Assembly: GCF_001662075.1 (NCBI RefSeq)
Contig: NZ_LYPL01000002.1
Span: 666,609 to 730,608, forward strand
Direction: 5' to 3'
From: Rhizobium bangladeshense
GTDB lineage: Bacteria > Pseudomonadota > Alphaproteobacteria > Rhizobiales > Rhizobiaceae
DNA length: 64,000 nucleotides
Under the pieces are notes generated by a model. That model worked only from the letters and a program-made list of their open reading frames with translations. It did no database searches and was not told the origin of the DNA. Positions 1 through 20,705 of the stretch are shown here, in pieces. A program made the translations under genes and the position numbers. Positions within the stretch are counted from its first letter, which is position 1, and every line of letters begins with the position of its first letter.

Positions 1-285
<285 letters not shown>

Positions 286-300
286 GCTTGAACTGCTTTT

Positions 301-338
301 GGGAGGTGGCATTTGCTGCCTCCCATTTGCCGTTTTTC
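301..338 (+). terminator. Terminator/attenuator-like hairpin after rplL
   Basis: A 10-bp stem with two G-U pairs (arms 301-310 and 315-324, loop ATTT) is followed by a T-rich stretch ending in TTTTT near 337. Its position between rplL and rpoB matches where enterobacteria carry a partial attenuator that lowers rpoBC expression relative to ribosomal genes. That it is a leaky terminator here is inference. Confidence 0.6.
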
Positions 339-345
339 TGAACGA

Positions 346-383
346 ATTACCCAAAAGCCGCGTCAAAACGGCTTTTGGGTAAT
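346..383 (+). other. Perfect 15-bp inverted repeat in the rplL-rpoB gap
   Basis: The arm ATTACCCAAAAGCCG (346-360) is repeated exactly inverted at 369-383 around the 8-nt loop CGTCAAAA. No long T-run follows on the plus strand, so it is not a classical terminator. It could be an RNase III processing site, a second attenuator hairpin or a protein-binding dyad. It lies directly after the first hairpin, so the two act in tandem on read-through transcripts into rpoB. Confidence 0.7.
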
Positions 384-546
384 GGGTTCTTCAAAAGGAT
401 AGTCTCGCACCGAGGGCAGCACAGCAATCCGAGCTGGGCGTTCTCGGGAGTCGGACGAGATTGAACTACCCATTGATTGACGGGGTCGACTGGCCATCGG
501 TTCCCGTCCGTTGCAGGCCCGGGTGCAAGATTTTGAAGGAGCGACG

Positions 547-4686
<4,140 letters not shown>

Positions 4687-4696
4687 GCATTGATAG

Positions 4697-4723
4697 GGCG
4701 TGCGCTGCCATGCGGCGCACGCC
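4697..4723 (+). other. GC-rich hairpin in the rpoB-rpoC gap
   Basis: A perfect 9-bp stem GGCGTGCGC / GCGCACGCC encloses a 9-nt loop just after the rpoB stop codon. There is no T-run, so it more probably stabilises or processes mRNA than terminates. The remaining gap to rpoC (to 4874) holds no other gene that I can see. Confidence 0.5.
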
Positions 4724-4874
4724 GGTCCCGCCGGACGCCGCATCCATGTCGGCCCGGAAGGGAAGTTTCGCCGCATCTTGCGGTTATTCTCGTTTAAGCG
4801 AGGGAGGCGGCTCCCGGGAAATTGCCGCTGACCATCGCATTTTGAGGGCGCTTTAGCCCATGAAGGAGACAGGC

Positions 4875-9083
<4,209 letters not shown>

Positions 9084-9119
9084 CCGCGGCTGAAGTCCCG
9101 GGAACTTAAGATAGGAATG

Positions 9120-9153
9120 AAAAACCGCCCGGAGCGATCCGGGCGGTTTTTTC
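9120..9153 (+). terminator. Strong intrinsic terminator after rpoC
   Basis: A near-perfect 14-bp stem (AAAACCGCCCGGA / TCCGGGCGGTTTT plus a flanking A-T pair, loop GCGA) is followed by TTTTTT. It separates rpoBC from the following genes and, being symmetric, can also serve the minus-strand gene ending at 9271. Confidence 0.93.
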
Positions 9154-9270
9154 ATTTTGCCGTGCTCTGGTCGATCCGACGGGGAGGGGGCGAGCTCAGT
9201 GTCTGCCCGGTACTGGAGGCGAGAGCATTTTCAGGGTGGCGCTCGCCCTGCGGTTTCGCCGCCGCTCCGG

Positions 9271-9564
9271 TCAGTTGAACCGGATGATGGCGACCTCGCC
9301 GTCGACCGCGCCCTGATAGGCCGAGGCATGCGGCTCTTCGGCCGGAACCTCGGTCAGCATGCCGATCTGGTCGAGATCGGCCTCGATGAAGCCTTCCTCG
9401 GCGAGGGCGTTCAAGGCTTCGCGCACGGCCGTATCGTCGTCGGGCGCTTTCAGCATGATATGCAGGTCGATGCCTTCGCTGGAGTCGGACTCATAGCCTT
9501 TGCCGATGATGATGAAGATCATCGGCCCGTCGAAATTGTTGTCGTTATCCGGTGTCGTGATCAT
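9271..9564 (-). CDS. Conserved small acidic protein of unknown function
   Basis: 97 aa, strongly acidic, no signal peptide or membrane segment. Start ATG at 9564 is preceded by GAAGGA. The sequence shows a hydrophobic beta-strand pattern (PMIFIIIGKGYES), then a helix (TAVREALNALAEEGF) and a final strand (GEVAIIRFN), suggesting a small alpha/beta fold. I do not recognise a named family. It is the only minus-strand gene within the otherwise co-oriented rpoC-rpsL interval and is bounded by the rpoC terminator. Coding is supported by codon use and the start context; function is unknown. Confidence 0.8.
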   Translation of the reverse strand: MITTPDNDNNFDGPMIFIIIGKGYESDSSEGIDLHIMLKAPDDDTAVREALNALAEEGFIEADLDQIGMLTEVPAEEPHASAYQGAVDGEVAIIRFN

Positions 9565-10064
9565 CGCCTGTCCTTCGGCTTTCGTGTCGATTCGATCGCT
9601 CGAATCCTGCTATGAGCGCTTAACGCCGCAATTGCTGATTCCTTAACTGCTTTTGCTGCGATGCCCAAGTTTTTATCTTGGATCACACCCGTGGATTCGT
9701 CTAGAAGGGTGAAAACAGGGCATCCGGCCCGCATATCAAGGCGATACGGCGAGTTTATTTCTTAACCGGCCTTGACGAGAGGGGTGGAAACCAGTAGTAC
9801 CCCGCCCATCAGATCCCATGTGAGGCTTGGCTGTTCGGGGCGACGCGCCCTGAAGTTCACCTCAAACAAGGTTCTAAACGCACGTTGAAGTCATGATGCT
9901 GCACGCATGACGCATAATTTCATGCGTCCTCTGCTCCTTGTGGTCCATCTGCGGAAGCGGATCGGGCCATATTTTGCGCATTGAACCGAAAGCATGTGTC
10001 ATTGCCGGAGACGGCGCGAGTTCAAGCCCGCAAGGGTACTGAGATAAACGTAAGGGATGGTTGA
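9565..10064. other. 500-bp gene-free region: divergent promoter region upstream of the str genes
   Basis: No convincing coding sequence. It should hold the promoters of the minus-strand small gene and of rpsL-rpsG-fusA-tufA. Visible structure: a 7-bp inverted repeat GACGCAT / ATGCGTC (9909-9928), a shorter CCAAG/CTTGG dyad at 9665-9681, and a rhizobial-style -35 CTTGACG at 9771-9777. No tRNA or recognised riboswitch was found. Confidence 0.6.
9772..9800 (+). promoter_or_regulatory. Candidate promoter of the str operon
   Basis: TTGACG (9772-9777), preceded by C as in rhizobial housekeeping promoters, is followed after 17 nt by TAGTAC, a weak -10. The leader to rpsL would be about 255 nt. The -35 match is good but the -10 is poor, so this is only a candidate. 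Confidence 0.35.
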
Positions 10065-10436
10065 ATGCCTACCGTAAACCAGCTGATCCGCAAGCCTCGC
10101 CAGGCGAACGTAAAGCGTAATAAGGTTCCCGCTCTCCAGGAGAACCCGCAGAAGCGCGGCGTTTGCACGCGCGTCTACACGACGACGCCGAAGAAGCCGA
10201 ACTCGGCTCTGCGTAAGGTCGCCAAGATCCGCCTGACCAACGGCTTCGAAGTCATTGGTTACATCCCCGGCGAAGGTCACAACCTTCAGGAACACTCCGT
10301 CGTGATGATCCGCGGCGGCCGCGTCAAGGACCTTCCGGGTGTCCGTTATCACATCATCCGCGGCGTTCTCGATACCCAGGGTGTCAAGAACCGCAAGCAG
10401 CGCCGCTCCAAGTACGGCGCGAAGCGTCCGAAGTAA
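10065..10436 (+). CDS. rpsL: 30S ribosomal protein S12
   Basis: 123-aa S12, which lies at the decoding centre and controls accuracy. The conserved stretches [20 protein letters not shown] and [18 protein letters not shown] are intact; the lysines at which streptomycin resistance changes occur (in PKKPN and RVKDLPG) are wild type. First gene of the str group, 77 nt before rpsG, with a 500-nt upstream region expected to carry the promoter. Confidence 0.99.
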   Translation: MPTVNQLIRKPRQANVKRNKVPALQENPQKRGVCTRVYTTTPKKPNSALRKVAKIRLTNGFEVIGYIPGEGHNLQEHSVVMIRGGRVKDLPGVRYHIIRGVLDTQGVKNRKQRRSKYGAKRPK

Positions 10437-10483
10437 TTCGGTTTTGAATAATCCGGCGCTGCGCGAGGTCCTCCGCGTGATGA

Positions 10484-10984
<501 letters not shown>

Positions 10985-11013
10985 TTCCGAACGGTATCGA
11001 AAGGCAGTCCACA

Positions 11014-13113
<2,100 letters not shown>

Positions 13114-13181
13114 CCGGAATACCAATTGACCGATAACAAGAATTAGATCCCCTCGGGGACTAGCAAAACGGAGAGCCGAAA

Positions 13182-14357
13182 ATGGCAAAGAGTAAGTTTG
13201 AGCGCAACAAGCCGCACGTCAACATTGGCACGATCGGCCACGTTGACCACGGCAAGACGTCTCTGACGGCAGCGATCACGAAGTACTTCGGTGAGTTCAA
13301 GGCGTACGACCAGATCGACGCGGCTCCGGAAGAGAAGGCGCGCGGCATCACGATCTCGACGGCGCACGTCGAATATGAGACGCCGAACCGCCACTACGCG
13401 CACGTCGACTGCCCCGGCCATGCCGACTACGTGAAGAACATGATCACCGGTGCCGCCCAGATGGACGGCGCGATCCTGGTGTGCTCGGCTGCTGACGGCC
13501 CGATGCCGCAGACGCGCGAACACATTCTGCTGGCCCGCCAGGTCGGCGTTCCGGCGATCGTCGTGTTCCTGAACAAGGTCGACCAGGTTGACGACGCCGA
13601 GCTGCTCGAACTCGTCGAGCTCGAAGTTCGCGAACTGCTGTCGTCCTACGACTTCCCGGGCGACGACATCCCTGTTGTCAAGGGTTCGGCGCTTGCCGCT
13701 CTTGAAGATAGCGACAAGAAGATCGGTGAAGACGCGATCCGCGAGCTGATGGCAGCGGTCGACTCCTACATCCCGACGCCTGAGCGTCCGATCGACCAGC
13801 CGTTCCTGATGCCGATCGAAGACGTGTTCTCGATCTCGGGCCGCGGCACGGTCGTGACCGGCCGCGTCGAGCGTGGCATTGTCAAGGTTGGCGAAGAAGT
13901 CGAGATCGTCGGCATCCGTCCGACCTCGAAGACGACGGTGACCGGCGTTGAAATGTTCCGCAAGCTGCTCGACCAGGGCCAGGCCGGCGACAACATCGGC
14001 GCGCTGGTTCGCGGTGTGAACCGTGACGGCGTCGAGCGTGGCCAGATCCTGTGCAAGCCGGGTTCGGTCAAGCCGCACAAGAAGTTCATGGCTGAAGCCT
14101 ACATCCTGACGAAGGAAGAGGGCGGCCGTCATACGCCGTTCTTCACCAACTATCGTCCGCAGTTCTACTTCCGCACGACCGACGTGACCGGCATCGTCAC
14201 GCTGCCGGAAGGCACGGAAATGGTCATGCCGGGCGACAACGTCACGGTTGCCGTCGAGCTGATCGTTCCGATCGCGATGGAAGAAAAGCTGCGCTTCGCC
14301 ATCCGCGAAGGCGGCCGCACCGTCGGCGCCGGTATCGTCGCCTCGATCGTCGAGTAA
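13182..14357 (+). CDS. tufA: Translation elongation factor Tu
   Basis: 391-aa EF-Tu that delivers aminoacyl-tRNA to the ribosome. Motifs: [14 protein letters not shown] (P-loop, residues about 18-31), [33 protein letters not shown]; domain 2/3 boundary at [13 protein letters not shown]; family C-terminus [10 protein letters not shown]. The ribosome-binding site is GGAGAGCCGAAA. Rhizobia often carry a second identical tuf copy next to other translation genes; that copy would be outside this window. Confidence 0.98.
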   Translation: MAKSKFERNKPHVNIGTIGHVDHGKTSLTAAITKYFGEFKAYDQIDAAPEEKARGITISTAHVEYETPNRHYAHVDCPGHADYVKNMITGAAQMDGAILVCSAADGPMPQTREHILLARQVGVPAIVVFLNKVDQVDDAELLELVELEVRELLSSYDFPGDDIPVVKGSALAALEDSDKKIGEDAIRELMAAVDSYIPTPERPIDQPFLMPIEDVFSISGRGTVVTGRVERGIVKVGEEVEIVGIRPTSKTTVTGVEMFRKLLDQGQAGDNIGALVRGVNRDGVERGQILCKPGSVKPHKKFMAEAYILTKEEGGRHTPFFTNYRPQFYFRTTDVTGIVTLPEGTEMVMPGDNVTVAVELIVPIAMEEKLRFAIREGGRTVGAGIVASIVE

Positions 14358-14661
14358 TTCCTTCGGCCGCTCCGGCGGAGTGGCCGATTCGATGACATTA
14401 TTATGAAGCAGGCGGCGCAAGCCGCTTGCTTATTACACAGAAATATAGCAAATGGCGCGCGAGCGCGATTTGCGCGCTGCTTCGGATAACGAAGCGGCGA
14501 CTAAACAACCAATTAAGGTGGGCTAGAAGGCCCTGAAGACTGGATAGGGTTCCGCTTCGGCGCCCTCTCGATCTTTGAAACCGGTGGTCCGCCTTAGGAA
14601 GAAAGAACAACCCGTGTCTTGTTGAGAGACATGTGGAAAACAAACACAAGGATAACGTCGA
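14358..14661 (+). other. 304-nt tufA-rpsJ gap with two hairpins; S10 leader
   Basis: No gene is visible. Two stable stem-loops follow tufA: arms 14365-14373 / 14377-14385 (9 bp, one G-U) and arms 14406-14416 / 14421-14431 (11 bp, one G-U, GCAA loop of the GNRA type). Neither has a clear T-run. They may stop or trim the str transcript. The remaining 230 nt to rpsJ is long enough to hold a separate S10 promoter and leader, but I cannot point to convincing hexamers. Confidence 0.5.
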
Positions 14662-14970
14662 ATGAACGGCCAAAATATCCGCATTCGCCTGAAGGCGTTC
14701 GATCACCGGATTCTCGATGCTTCTACGCGCGAGATCGTGTCGACGGCGAAGCGCACCGGTGCAAGCGTCCGGGGCCCCGTTCCGCTTCCGACCCGCATCG
14801 AGAAGTTTACGGTCAACCGGTCCCCGCACATCGACAAGAAGAGCCGCGAACAGTTCGAGATGCGCACGCACAAGCGCCTTCTCGACATCGTAGACCCGAC
14901 CCCGCAGACGGTGGACGCGCTGATGAAGCTCGATCTCGCCGCCGGTGTCGATGTTGAGATCAAGCTCTGA
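14662..14970 (+). CDS. rpsJ: 30S ribosomal protein S10
   Basis: 102-aa S10, head protein of the 30S subunit and (in general) partner of NusB in antitermination. Starts [19 protein letters not shown] with the usual [20 protein letters not shown] segment and ends VDVEIKL. It opens the S10 group (rpsJ-rplC-rplD-rplW-rplB-rpsS-rplV-rpsC-rplP-rpmC-rpsQ), 33 nt before rplC. Confidence 0.99.
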   Translation: MNGQNIRIRLKAFDHRILDASTREIVSTAKRTGASVRGPVPLPTRIEKFTVNRSPHIDKKSREQFEMRTHKRLLDIVDPTPQTVDALMKLDLAAGVDVEIKL

Positions 14971-15003
14971 GCTTGCTCGAGCTGAGTTGGAAGGATTGAA
15001 CCG

Positions 15004-15645
15004 ATGCGTTCAGGTGTGATTGCACAGAAGGTGGGAATGACCCGCGTCTACAACGACGCCGGCGAGCATGTCCCGGTAACGGTACTGCGTATGGACGGCT
15101 GCCAGGTCGTTGCCACGCGCACTGTCGAAAAGAATGGCTATACCGCAGTTCAGCTCGGTGCAGGCCAGGCGAAGGTGAAGAACACGTCGAAGGCGATGCG
15201 CGGCAACTTTGCCGTCGCCAACGTCGAGCCGAAGGCCAAGCTCGCAGAATTCCGCGTCTCGGAAGACAATCTGCTCGAGATCGGCACGGAGCTCAAGGCA
15301 GGTCACTTTGCCGCCGGTCAGCTCGTCGACGTGACGGGCACGACGATCGGTAAGGGTTTTGCCGGCGCCATGAAGCGCCACGGTTTCGGCGGTCTGCGTG
15401 CCACGCACGGTGTGTCGGTTTCGCACCGCTCGCACGGTTCGACCGGCTCGCGCCAGGATCCGGGCAAGGTTTTCAAGAACAAGAAGATGGCTGGTCACAT
15501 GGGCCAGACGCGCGTCACGACGCAGAACCTGGAAGTGGTTTCGACCGACGAAGATCGTGGTCTGATCCTGATCAAGGGTGCTGTTCCCGGTTCCAAGGGT
15601 GCCTGGATCATCGTGCGCGACGCCGTCAAGTCGGCCGCGAAGTAA
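15004..15645 (+). CDS. rplC: 50S ribosomal protein L3
   Basis: 213-aa L3, an early assembly protein reaching toward the peptidyl transferase centre. Start [20 protein letters not shown] with GAAGGATTGAACCG upstream. The family motif near [19 protein letters not shown] and [20 protein letters not shown] is complete. Thirteen nucleotides separate it from rplD. Confidence 0.99.
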   Translation: MRSGVIAQKVGMTRVYNDAGEHVPVTVLRMDGCQVVATRTVEKNGYTAVQLGAGQAKVKNTSKAMRGNFAVANVEPKAKLAEFRVSEDNLLEIGTELKAGHFAAGQLVDVTGTTIGKGFAGAMKRHGFGGLRATHGVSVSHRSHGSTGSRQDPGKVFKNKKMAGHMGQTRVTTQNLEVVSTDEDRGLILIKGAVPGSKGAWIIVRDAVKSAAK

Positions 15646-15658
15646 GGGAGCCAGATCA

Positions 15659-16279
15659 ATGGAATTGAACGTCAAGACCCTCGAGGGAAAAGACGCCGGG
15701 AAGGTTTCCCTTTCGGACGAAATTTTCGGCCTCGAGCCCCGCGAAGACATTCTCGCCCGCGTCATCCGCTGGCAGCTTGCCAAGAAGCAGCAGGGCACAC
15801 ACAAGGCAAAGGGCCGCGCTGAAGTGTCGCGCACCGGCGCCAAGATGTACAAGCAGAAGGGTACGGGCCGCGCCCGTCACCATTCGGCTCGCGCGCCGCA
15901 GTTCCGCGGCGGCGGCAAGGCCCACGGCCCGGTTGTCCGCAGCCACGAGCACGACCTTCCGAAGAAGGTTCGCGCGCTTGGCCTTCGCCACGCCCTTTCG
16001 GCCAAGATCAAGGCCGATGACGTCATCGTCATCGACAACCTGGTCGCCTCCGAAGCCAAGACCAAGGCTCTCGCGTCCGCTTTCGAGACGCTCGGCCTGA
16101 CCAACGCCCTCTTCATTGGCGGCGCAGAGCTTGACGGCAACTTCAAGCTCGCAGCTCAGAACATCCCGAACATCGATGTTCTGCCGATCCAGGGCATCAA
16201 TGTTTACGACATCGTGCGCCGCGGCAAGCTCGTGCTTTCCAAGGCTGCGGTTGAAGCGCTAGAGGAGCGATTCAAGTGA
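15659..16279 (+). CDS. rplD: 50S ribosomal protein L4
   Basis: 206-aa L4, lining the nascent-peptide exit tunnel; in enterobacteria also the regulator of the S10 operon. The start at 15659 ([18 protein letters not shown]) is taken because it matches the family N-terminus and follows AAGGGAG; the open frame extends upstream into rplC but that part is not L4-like. The tunnel loop region [20 protein letters not shown] is intact. Its stop overlaps the GTG start of rplW (GTGA). Confidence 0.98.
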   Translation: MELNVKTLEGKDAGKVSLSDEIFGLEPREDILARVIRWQLAKKQQGTHKAKGRAEVSRTGAKMYKQKGTGRARHHSARAPQFRGGGKAHGPVVRSHEHDLPKKVRALGLRHALSAKIKADDVIVIDNLVASEAKTKALASAFETLGLTNALFIGGAELDGNFKLAAQNIPNIDVLPIQGINVYDIVRRGKLVLSKAAVEALEERFK

Positions 16280-16569
16280 CCGATCTCCGCCACTACGATG
16301 TGATCGTCTCCCCGGCGATCACCGAAAAGTCCACGCTGGTCTCCGAGAACAACCAGGTTGTTTTCAATGTCGCCAAGCAGGCGACGAAGCCGGAAATCAA
16401 GGCTGCGGTCGAGGCGCTGTTCGGCGTCAAGGTCACGGCCGTCAACACTCTGCTGCGCAAGGGCAAGACCAAGCGGTTCCGCGGTTTTGTCGGCAAGCAG
16501 AAGGACGTGAAGAAGGCTGTCGTGACGCTGGCTGAAGGCCAGACGATCGACGTCTCCACCGGTCTCTGA
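16276..16569 (+). CDS. rplW: 50S ribosomal protein L23
   Basis: 97-aa L23, located at the tunnel exit where trigger factor and SRP dock. It begins with GTG at 16276, overlapping the rplD stop by four bases, with AGAGGAGCGA as ribosome-binding site inside rplD. Family features: [18 protein letters not shown] and the basic [12 protein letters not shown]. Translational coupling with rplD is likely. Confidence 0.98.
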   Translation: MTDLRHYDVIVSPAITEKSTLVSENNQVVFNVAKQATKPEIKAAVEALFGVKVTAVNTLLRKGKTKRFRGFVGKQKDVKKAVVTLAEGQTIDVSTGL

Positions 16570-16580
16570 GGAATAAGAAT

Positions 16581-17417
16581 ATGGCATTGAAAACATTCAA
16601 TCCGACGACCCCGAGCCAGCGTCAGCTGGTCATCGTGGACCGCTCCTCGCTCTACAAGGGCAAGCCGGTCAAGGCGCTGACGGAAGGTCTGAGCAAGAGC
16701 GGCGGTCGTAACAACCTCGGCCGCATCACTGCCCGCTTCATCGGCGGCGGTCACAAGCGCAGCTACCGTCTGGTCGACTTCAAGCGTCGCAAGTTCGATG
16801 TCGAAGGCACGGTCGAGCGTATCGAATACGACCCGAACCGCACGGCTTTCATCGCGCTGGTGAGCTATGCCGACGGCGAACAGGCCTACATAATCGCTCC
16901 GCAGCGTCTTGCTGCCGGCGACAAGGTCATCGCTTCGGAAAAGGCTGTCGACGTCAAGCCCGGCAACACCATGCCGCTGCAGTACATTCCGGTCGGCTCC
17001 ATCATCCACAACGTGGAAATGAAGCCGGGCAAGGGCGGTCAGATCGCCCGTTCCGCCGGCTCCTACGCGCAGCTCGTCGGTCGTGACCAGGGCATGGCGA
17101 TCCTTCGCCTGAACTCCGGTGAACAGCGTCTGGTCAGCGGCATCTGCCTCGCTTCGATCGGCGCCGTCTCGAACCCGGACCACGCCAACATCAACGACGG
17201 CAAGGCCGGTCGTACCGTTTGGCGCGGCAAGCGTCCGCATAACCGCGGTGTCGTCATGAACCCGGTCGACCATCCGCACGGCGGTGGTGAAGGCCGCACC
17301 TCCGGTGGTCGCCATCCGGTGACACCATGGGGCAAGCCGACCAAGGGCAAGCGCACCCGGTCGAACAAGTCGACCGACAAGATGATCATGCGCTCGCGTC
17401 ATCAGCGTAAGAAGTAA
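16581..17417 (+). CDS. rplB: 50S ribosomal protein L2
   Basis: 278-aa L2, required for subunit association and peptidyl transferase. The C-terminal functional motif [20 protein letters not shown], containing the conserved histidine, is intact. Begins [17 protein letters not shown] after GGAATAAGAAT, 11 nt after rplW. Confidence 0.99.
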   Translation: MALKTFNPTTPSQRQLVIVDRSSLYKGKPVKALTEGLSKSGGRNNLGRITARFIGGGHKRSYRLVDFKRRKFDVEGTVERIEYDPNRTAFIALVSYADGEQAYIIAPQRLAAGDKVIASEKAVDVKPGNTMPLQYIPVGSIIHNVEMKPGKGGQIARSAGSYAQLVGRDQGMAILRLNSGEQRLVSGICLASIGAVSNPDHANINDGKAGRTVWRGKRPHNRGVVMNPVDHPHGGGEGRTSGGRHPVTPWGKPTKGKRTRSNKSTDKMIMRSRHQRKK

Positions 17418-17432
17418 GAGAGGAAGTCTCCA

Positions 17433-17711
17433 ATGGCTCGTTCAGTATGGAAAGGTCCGTTCGTTGACGGCTATCTTCTCAAGAAGGCTGAGAAGGTTCG
17501 TGAAGGCGGACGTGCAGAAGTGATCAAGATCTGGAGCCGTCGCTCCACGATCCTGCCGCAGTTCGTCGGTCTTACCTTCGGCGTCTACAACGGCAGCAAG
17601 CATATCCCGGTCAGCGTCAATGAAGACATGGTCGGCCACAAATTCGGTGAATTCTCTCCGACCCGCACCTACTACGGTCACGGCGCGGACAAGAAGGCGA
17701 AGAGGAAGTAA
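17433..17711 (+). CDS. rpsS: 30S ribosomal protein S19
   Basis: 92-aa S19, 30S head protein near the A-site. Family blocks [40 protein letters not shown] and [15 protein letters not shown] are present. Preceded by AGAGGAAG; only 2 nt separate its stop from rplV, implying coupled translation. Confidence 0.99.
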   Translation: MARSVWKGPFVDGYLLKKAEKVREGGRAEVIKIWSRRSTILPQFVGLTFGVYNGSKHIPVSVNEDMVGHKFGEFSPTRTYYGHGADKKAKRK

Positions 17712-17713
17712 CA

Positions 17714-18103
17714 ATGGGCAAGGCAAAAGCCGAACGCCGGCTGAAGGACAACGAGGCGCAAGCAGTCGCCCGCACGCTCCGCGTCAGCCCCCAGAAGCTC
17801 AACCTGGTTGCTGCGGCCATCCGCGGCAAGAAGGTCGAGCGTGCACTCGCTGAGCTGGAGTTCTCCCGCAAGCGCATCGCGGGCGCCGTCAAGAAGACGC
17901 TCGAATCCGCGATCGCCAACGCCGAGAATAACCACGATCTCGACGTCGACGCACTCGTCGTCGCCGAGGCTTATGTCGGCAAGTCGATCGTCATGAAGCG
18001 CTTCCACGCTCGTGGCCGTGGTCGCGCGTCGCGTATCGAAAAGCCCTTCGCGCACTTGACGATCGTCGTTCGTGAAGTGCAGGCAGCAGAGGAGGCCGCA
18101 TAA
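17714..18103 (+). CDS. rplV: 50S ribosomal protein L22
   Basis: 129-aa L22, whose hairpin lines the exit tunnel. The C-terminal loop [20 protein letters not shown] and the end [10 protein letters not shown] are typical; no macrolide-resistance-type insertion is apparent. The extra C-terminal AAEEAA-like tail is alphaproteobacterial. It shares one base with rpsC (TAATG at 18101-18105). Confidence 0.98.
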   Translation: MGKAKAERRLKDNEAQAVARTLRVSPQKLNLVAAAIRGKKVERALAELEFSRKRIAGAVKKTLESAIANAENNHDLDVDALVVAEAYVGKSIVMKRFHARGRGRASRIEKPFAHLTIVVREVQAAEEAA

Positions 18104-18837
18104 TGGGTCAGAAAATCAATCCGATCGGTTTCCGTCTCGGCATCAACCGTACCTGGGATAGCCGCTGGTTCGCGGACAATGCCGAATACGGCCAGCTGCT
18201 GCACGAAGACCTGAAGATGCGCAAGTTCGTCATGAGCGAACTGAAGCAGGCCGGGATCTCCAAGGTGGTCATCGAGCGTCCGCACAAGAAGTGCCGCGTC
18301 ACGATCCACTCGGCCCGTCCGGGCCTGATCATCGGCCGCAAGGGCGCCGACATCGACAAGCTCCGCAAGAAGCTGTCTGACATGACCAACTCGGAAACGC
18401 ACCTCAACATTGTCGAAGTGCGCAAGCCCGAAGTCGACGCAACGCTGGTCGCTCAGTCGATCGCCCAGCAGCTCGAGCGCCGCGTGGCTTTCCGCCGCGC
18501 CATGAAGCGCGCCGTTCAGTCCGCAATGCGTCTTGGCGCCGAAGGCATCAAGATCACCTGCGCCGGCCGTCTCGGCGGTGCGGAGATCGCCCGTACGGAA
18601 TGGTACCGCGAAGGTCGCGTTCCGCTGCACACGCTGCGTGCCGACATCGACTACGGCACGGCAGAAGCAGAAACCGCATTCGGTATCTGCGGCATCAAGG
18701 TCTGGATCTTCAAGGGCGAAATCCTTGAGCACGATCCGATGGCTTCCGAACGTCGCGCGCTGGAAGGCGACGCACAGGGTCCGGCAAGCCGCGAACGCGA
18801 CCGTGGCGATCGTCGCCGCGAACGCGACAACGCGTAA
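18103..18837 (+). CDS. rpsC: 30S ribosomal protein S3
   Basis: 244-aa S3, forming the mRNA entry tunnel with S4 and S5. The KH-domain signature [20 protein letters not shown] is clear near residue 80. The C-terminus ends in a highly charged, low-complexity Arg/Asp tail ([16 protein letters not shown]), a variable extension in this family. Start overlaps the rplV stop by one base. Confidence 0.99.
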   Translation: MGQKINPIGFRLGINRTWDSRWFADNAEYGQLLHEDLKMRKFVMSELKQAGISKVVIERPHKKCRVTIHSARPGLIIGRKGADIDKLRKKLSDMTNSETHLNIVEVRKPEVDATLVAQSIAQQLERRVAFRRAMKRAVQSAMRLGAEGIKITCAGRLGGAEIARTEWYREGRVPLHTLRADIDYGTAEAETAFGICGIKVWIFKGEILEHDPMASERRALEGDAQGPASRERDRGDRRRERDNA

Positions 18838-18875
18838 TTAGCGCTGGCGAAAGATAAGCTCGGAGAAGTAAGAAA

Positions 18876-19289
18876 ATGTTGCAGCCAAAGCGTACTAAGT
18901 ACCGCAAGCAGTTCAAGGGCCGCATCAAGGGCGTCGCCAAGGGCGGTTCTGACTTGGCATTCGGCGAATTCGGCCTGAAGGCTCAGGAGCCCAACCGCGT
19001 CAACGCACGCGAGATCGAAGCGGCCCGCCGCGCGATCACGCGTTACATGAAGCGCGCCGGCCGTGTATGGATCCGCGTGTTCCCGGACGTTCCGGTAACC
19101 GCAAAGCCGACCGAAGTCCGCATGGGTAAGGGTAAGGGCTCCGTTGAGTACTGGGCATGCAAGGTCAAGCCCGGTCGTATGATGTTCGAGATCGACGGCG
19201 TCAGCGAAGAGATCGCCCGTGAGGCACTTCGTCTCGGCTCTGCCAAGCTCTCGGTCAAGACGCGCTTCGTACAGCGCATTGCAGAGTAA
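18876..19289 (+). CDS. rplP: 50S ribosomal protein L16
   Basis: 137-aa L16, at the A-site of the 50S subunit. Family blocks [19 protein letters not shown] and [20 protein letters not shown] plus [19 protein letters not shown] are complete. Ribosome-binding site GGAGAAGTAAGAAA. Twelve nucleotides before rpmC. Confidence 0.99.
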   Translation: MLQPKRTKYRKQFKGRIKGVAKGGSDLAFGEFGLKAQEPNRVNAREIEAARRAITRYMKRAGRVWIRVFPDVPVTAKPTEVRMGKGKGSVEYWACKVKPGRMMFEIDGVSEEIAREALRLGSAKLSVKTRFVQRIAE

Positions 19290-19301
19290 GGGATTGAGCT
19301 C

Positions 19302-19502
19302 ATGAAAGCCTCAGATGTTCGCGCGTTGACCGCCGACCAACTCAAGGACGAGCTTGCCAAGCTGAAGAAGGAGCAGTTCAACCTGCGCTTCCAGAAGGCG
19401 ACCGGCCAGCTCGAAAAGTCCTCGCGCATCAACGAAGTCCGTAAGGACATCGCCCGCGTCAAAACCATTGCCCGCCAGAAGGCGGCAGAAGTTAAGGCCT
19501 AA
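19302..19502 (+). CDS. rpmC: 50S ribosomal protein L29
   Basis: 66-aa two-helix protein [20 protein letters not shown]..., located by the tunnel exit next to L23. The motif [18 protein letters not shown] is the family signature, followed by [14 protein letters not shown]. Tight spacing (12 nt) on both sides within the S10 group. Confidence 0.98.
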   Translation: MKASDVRALTADQLKDELAKLKKEQFNLRFQKATGQLEKSSRINEVRKDIARVKTIARQKAAEVKA

Positions 19503-19514
19503 AGGAAGAAAAAT

Positions 19515-19754
19515 ATGCCGAAGCGCATCCTGCAGGGCGTCGTCGTTGGCGACAAGAACGAGAAGACGGTAGTGGTTCGCGTCGAGCGTCGTTTCGCTCA
19601 CCCGCTGCTCCAGAAGACCGTTCGTCGTTCCAAGAAGTACAAGGCCCACGACGAAAACAACCAGTACAAGATCGGCGATACCGTATCCATCGAGGAATGC
19701 GCGCCGATCTCCAAGGACAAGCGCTGGACGGTGATCGCCGCCCAGGGCAAGTAA
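19515..19754 (+). CDS. rpsQ: 30S ribosomal protein S17
   Basis: 79-aa OB-fold S17 with [20 protein letters not shown] at the start and [17 protein letters not shown] near the end. It is the last gene before a 261-nt interruption carrying a terminator-like hairpin, so it can be regarded as the end of the S10 segment here. Confidence 0.99.
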   Translation: MPKRILQGVVVGDKNEKTVVVRVERRFAHPLLQKTVRRSKKYKAHDENNQYKIGDTVSIEECAPISKDKRWTVIAAQGK

Positions 19755-19810
19755 ACAGAATTTTGCGCGAGGCCTTGCGTCTCGCCGAAATATCTGTATG
19801 AAGCAGCGTC

Positions 19811-19843
19811 AGAACGCTCGAATGCCGGGCGTTCTTTTGCTTT
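19811..19843 (+). terminator. Intrinsic terminator between rpsQ and rplN
   Basis: A 10-bp stem with one G-U pair, AGAACGCTCG / CGGGCGTTCT (19811-19820 and 19826-19835, loop AATGC), is followed by a T-rich tail (TTTTGCTTT overall). It splits the S10 and spc segments, which are a single transcript in many bacteria. The other 170 nt before rplN shows no gene. Confidence 0.75.
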
Positions 19844-20015
19844 GAGCGCACGGAAGGTCCCGTTCGGGAAACCACCCTGGCACGATCGACCCCGCGCTAT
19901 TCAGCTATTGCCGCGTTCCTGCTTGCCTTACGGCAGGTTGGCCGGCGAACATTTTCATAAGCCGGAGTAGGGGGCCTGGCCCAACCATTCCGGTAAACCA
20001 AGAAGGCGACCTGAT

Positions 20016-20384
20016 ATGATTCAGATGCAAACAAACCTCGACGTCGCGGATAATTCCGGCGCACGTCGTGTCATGTGCATCAAGGTGCTGGGCGGCTCGA
20101 AGCGCAAGTATGCCTCGATCGGCGACGTCATCGTCGTTTCGATCAAGGAAGCGATCCCGCGCGGCCGCGTGAAGAAGGGTGACGTGATGAAGGCGGTTGT
20201 CGTTCGCACCGCCAAGGACATCCGTCGTCCGGATGGCTCGGTCATCCGCTTCGACACCAACGCAGCAGTCCTCATCGACAACAAGAAAGAGCCGATCGGC
20301 ACCCGTATCTTCGGACCGGTTCCGCGCGAACTTCGCGCCAAGAACCACATGAAGATCATCTCGCTGGCTCCCGAAGTACTGTAA
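20016..20384 (+). CDS. rplN: 50S ribosomal protein L14
   Basis: 122-aa L14, at the 30S/50S interface, binding site of ribosome silencing factor. Begins [20 protein letters not shown] and contains [15 protein letters not shown]; ends IISLAPEVL, all typical. First gene of the spc segment, after a long gap with a terminator, so an independent promoter upstream is likely. Confidence 0.99.
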   Translation: MIQMQTNLDVADNSGARRVMCIKVLGGSKRKYASIGDVIVVSIKEAIPRGRVKKGDVMKAVVVRTAKDIRRPDGSVIRFDTNAAVLIDNKKEPIGTRIFGPVPRELRAKNHMKIISLAPEVL

Positions 20385-20396
20385 GGAGCGGAAGCG

Positions 20397-20705
20397 ATGC
20401 AGAAGATTCGTAAAGGCGACAAGGTCGTCATGCTCGCTGGCAAGGACAAGGGCCGCACCGGCGAAGTCGTTCAGGTCATGCCGAAGGAAGATCGTGCGGT
20501 CGTTCGTGGCGTCAACGTCGTAAAGCGCCACCAGCGCCAGACGCAGACCCAGGAAGCCGGCATCATCAACAAGGAAGCCCCGGTTCACCTGTCCAACATT
20601 GCAATCGTCGACAAGGACGGCAAGCCGACCCGCGTCGGTTTCAAGGTCGTTGACGGCAAGAAGGTCCGCGTGGCCAAGCGTTCTGGAGAAGTGATCGATG
20701 GCTGA
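20397..20705 (+). CDS. rplX: 50S ribosomal protein L24
   Basis: 102-aa KOW-motif protein: [20 protein letters not shown] at the start is the KOW signature. It initiates 50S assembly. Its last 8 bases overlap the rplE start (20698), so the two are probably translationally coupled. Confidence 0.99.
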   Translation: MQKIRKGDKVVMLAGKDKGRTGEVVQVMPKEDRAVVRGVNVVKRHQRQTQTQEAGIINKEAPVHLSNIAIVDKDGKPTRVGFKVVDGKKVRVAKRSGEVIDG

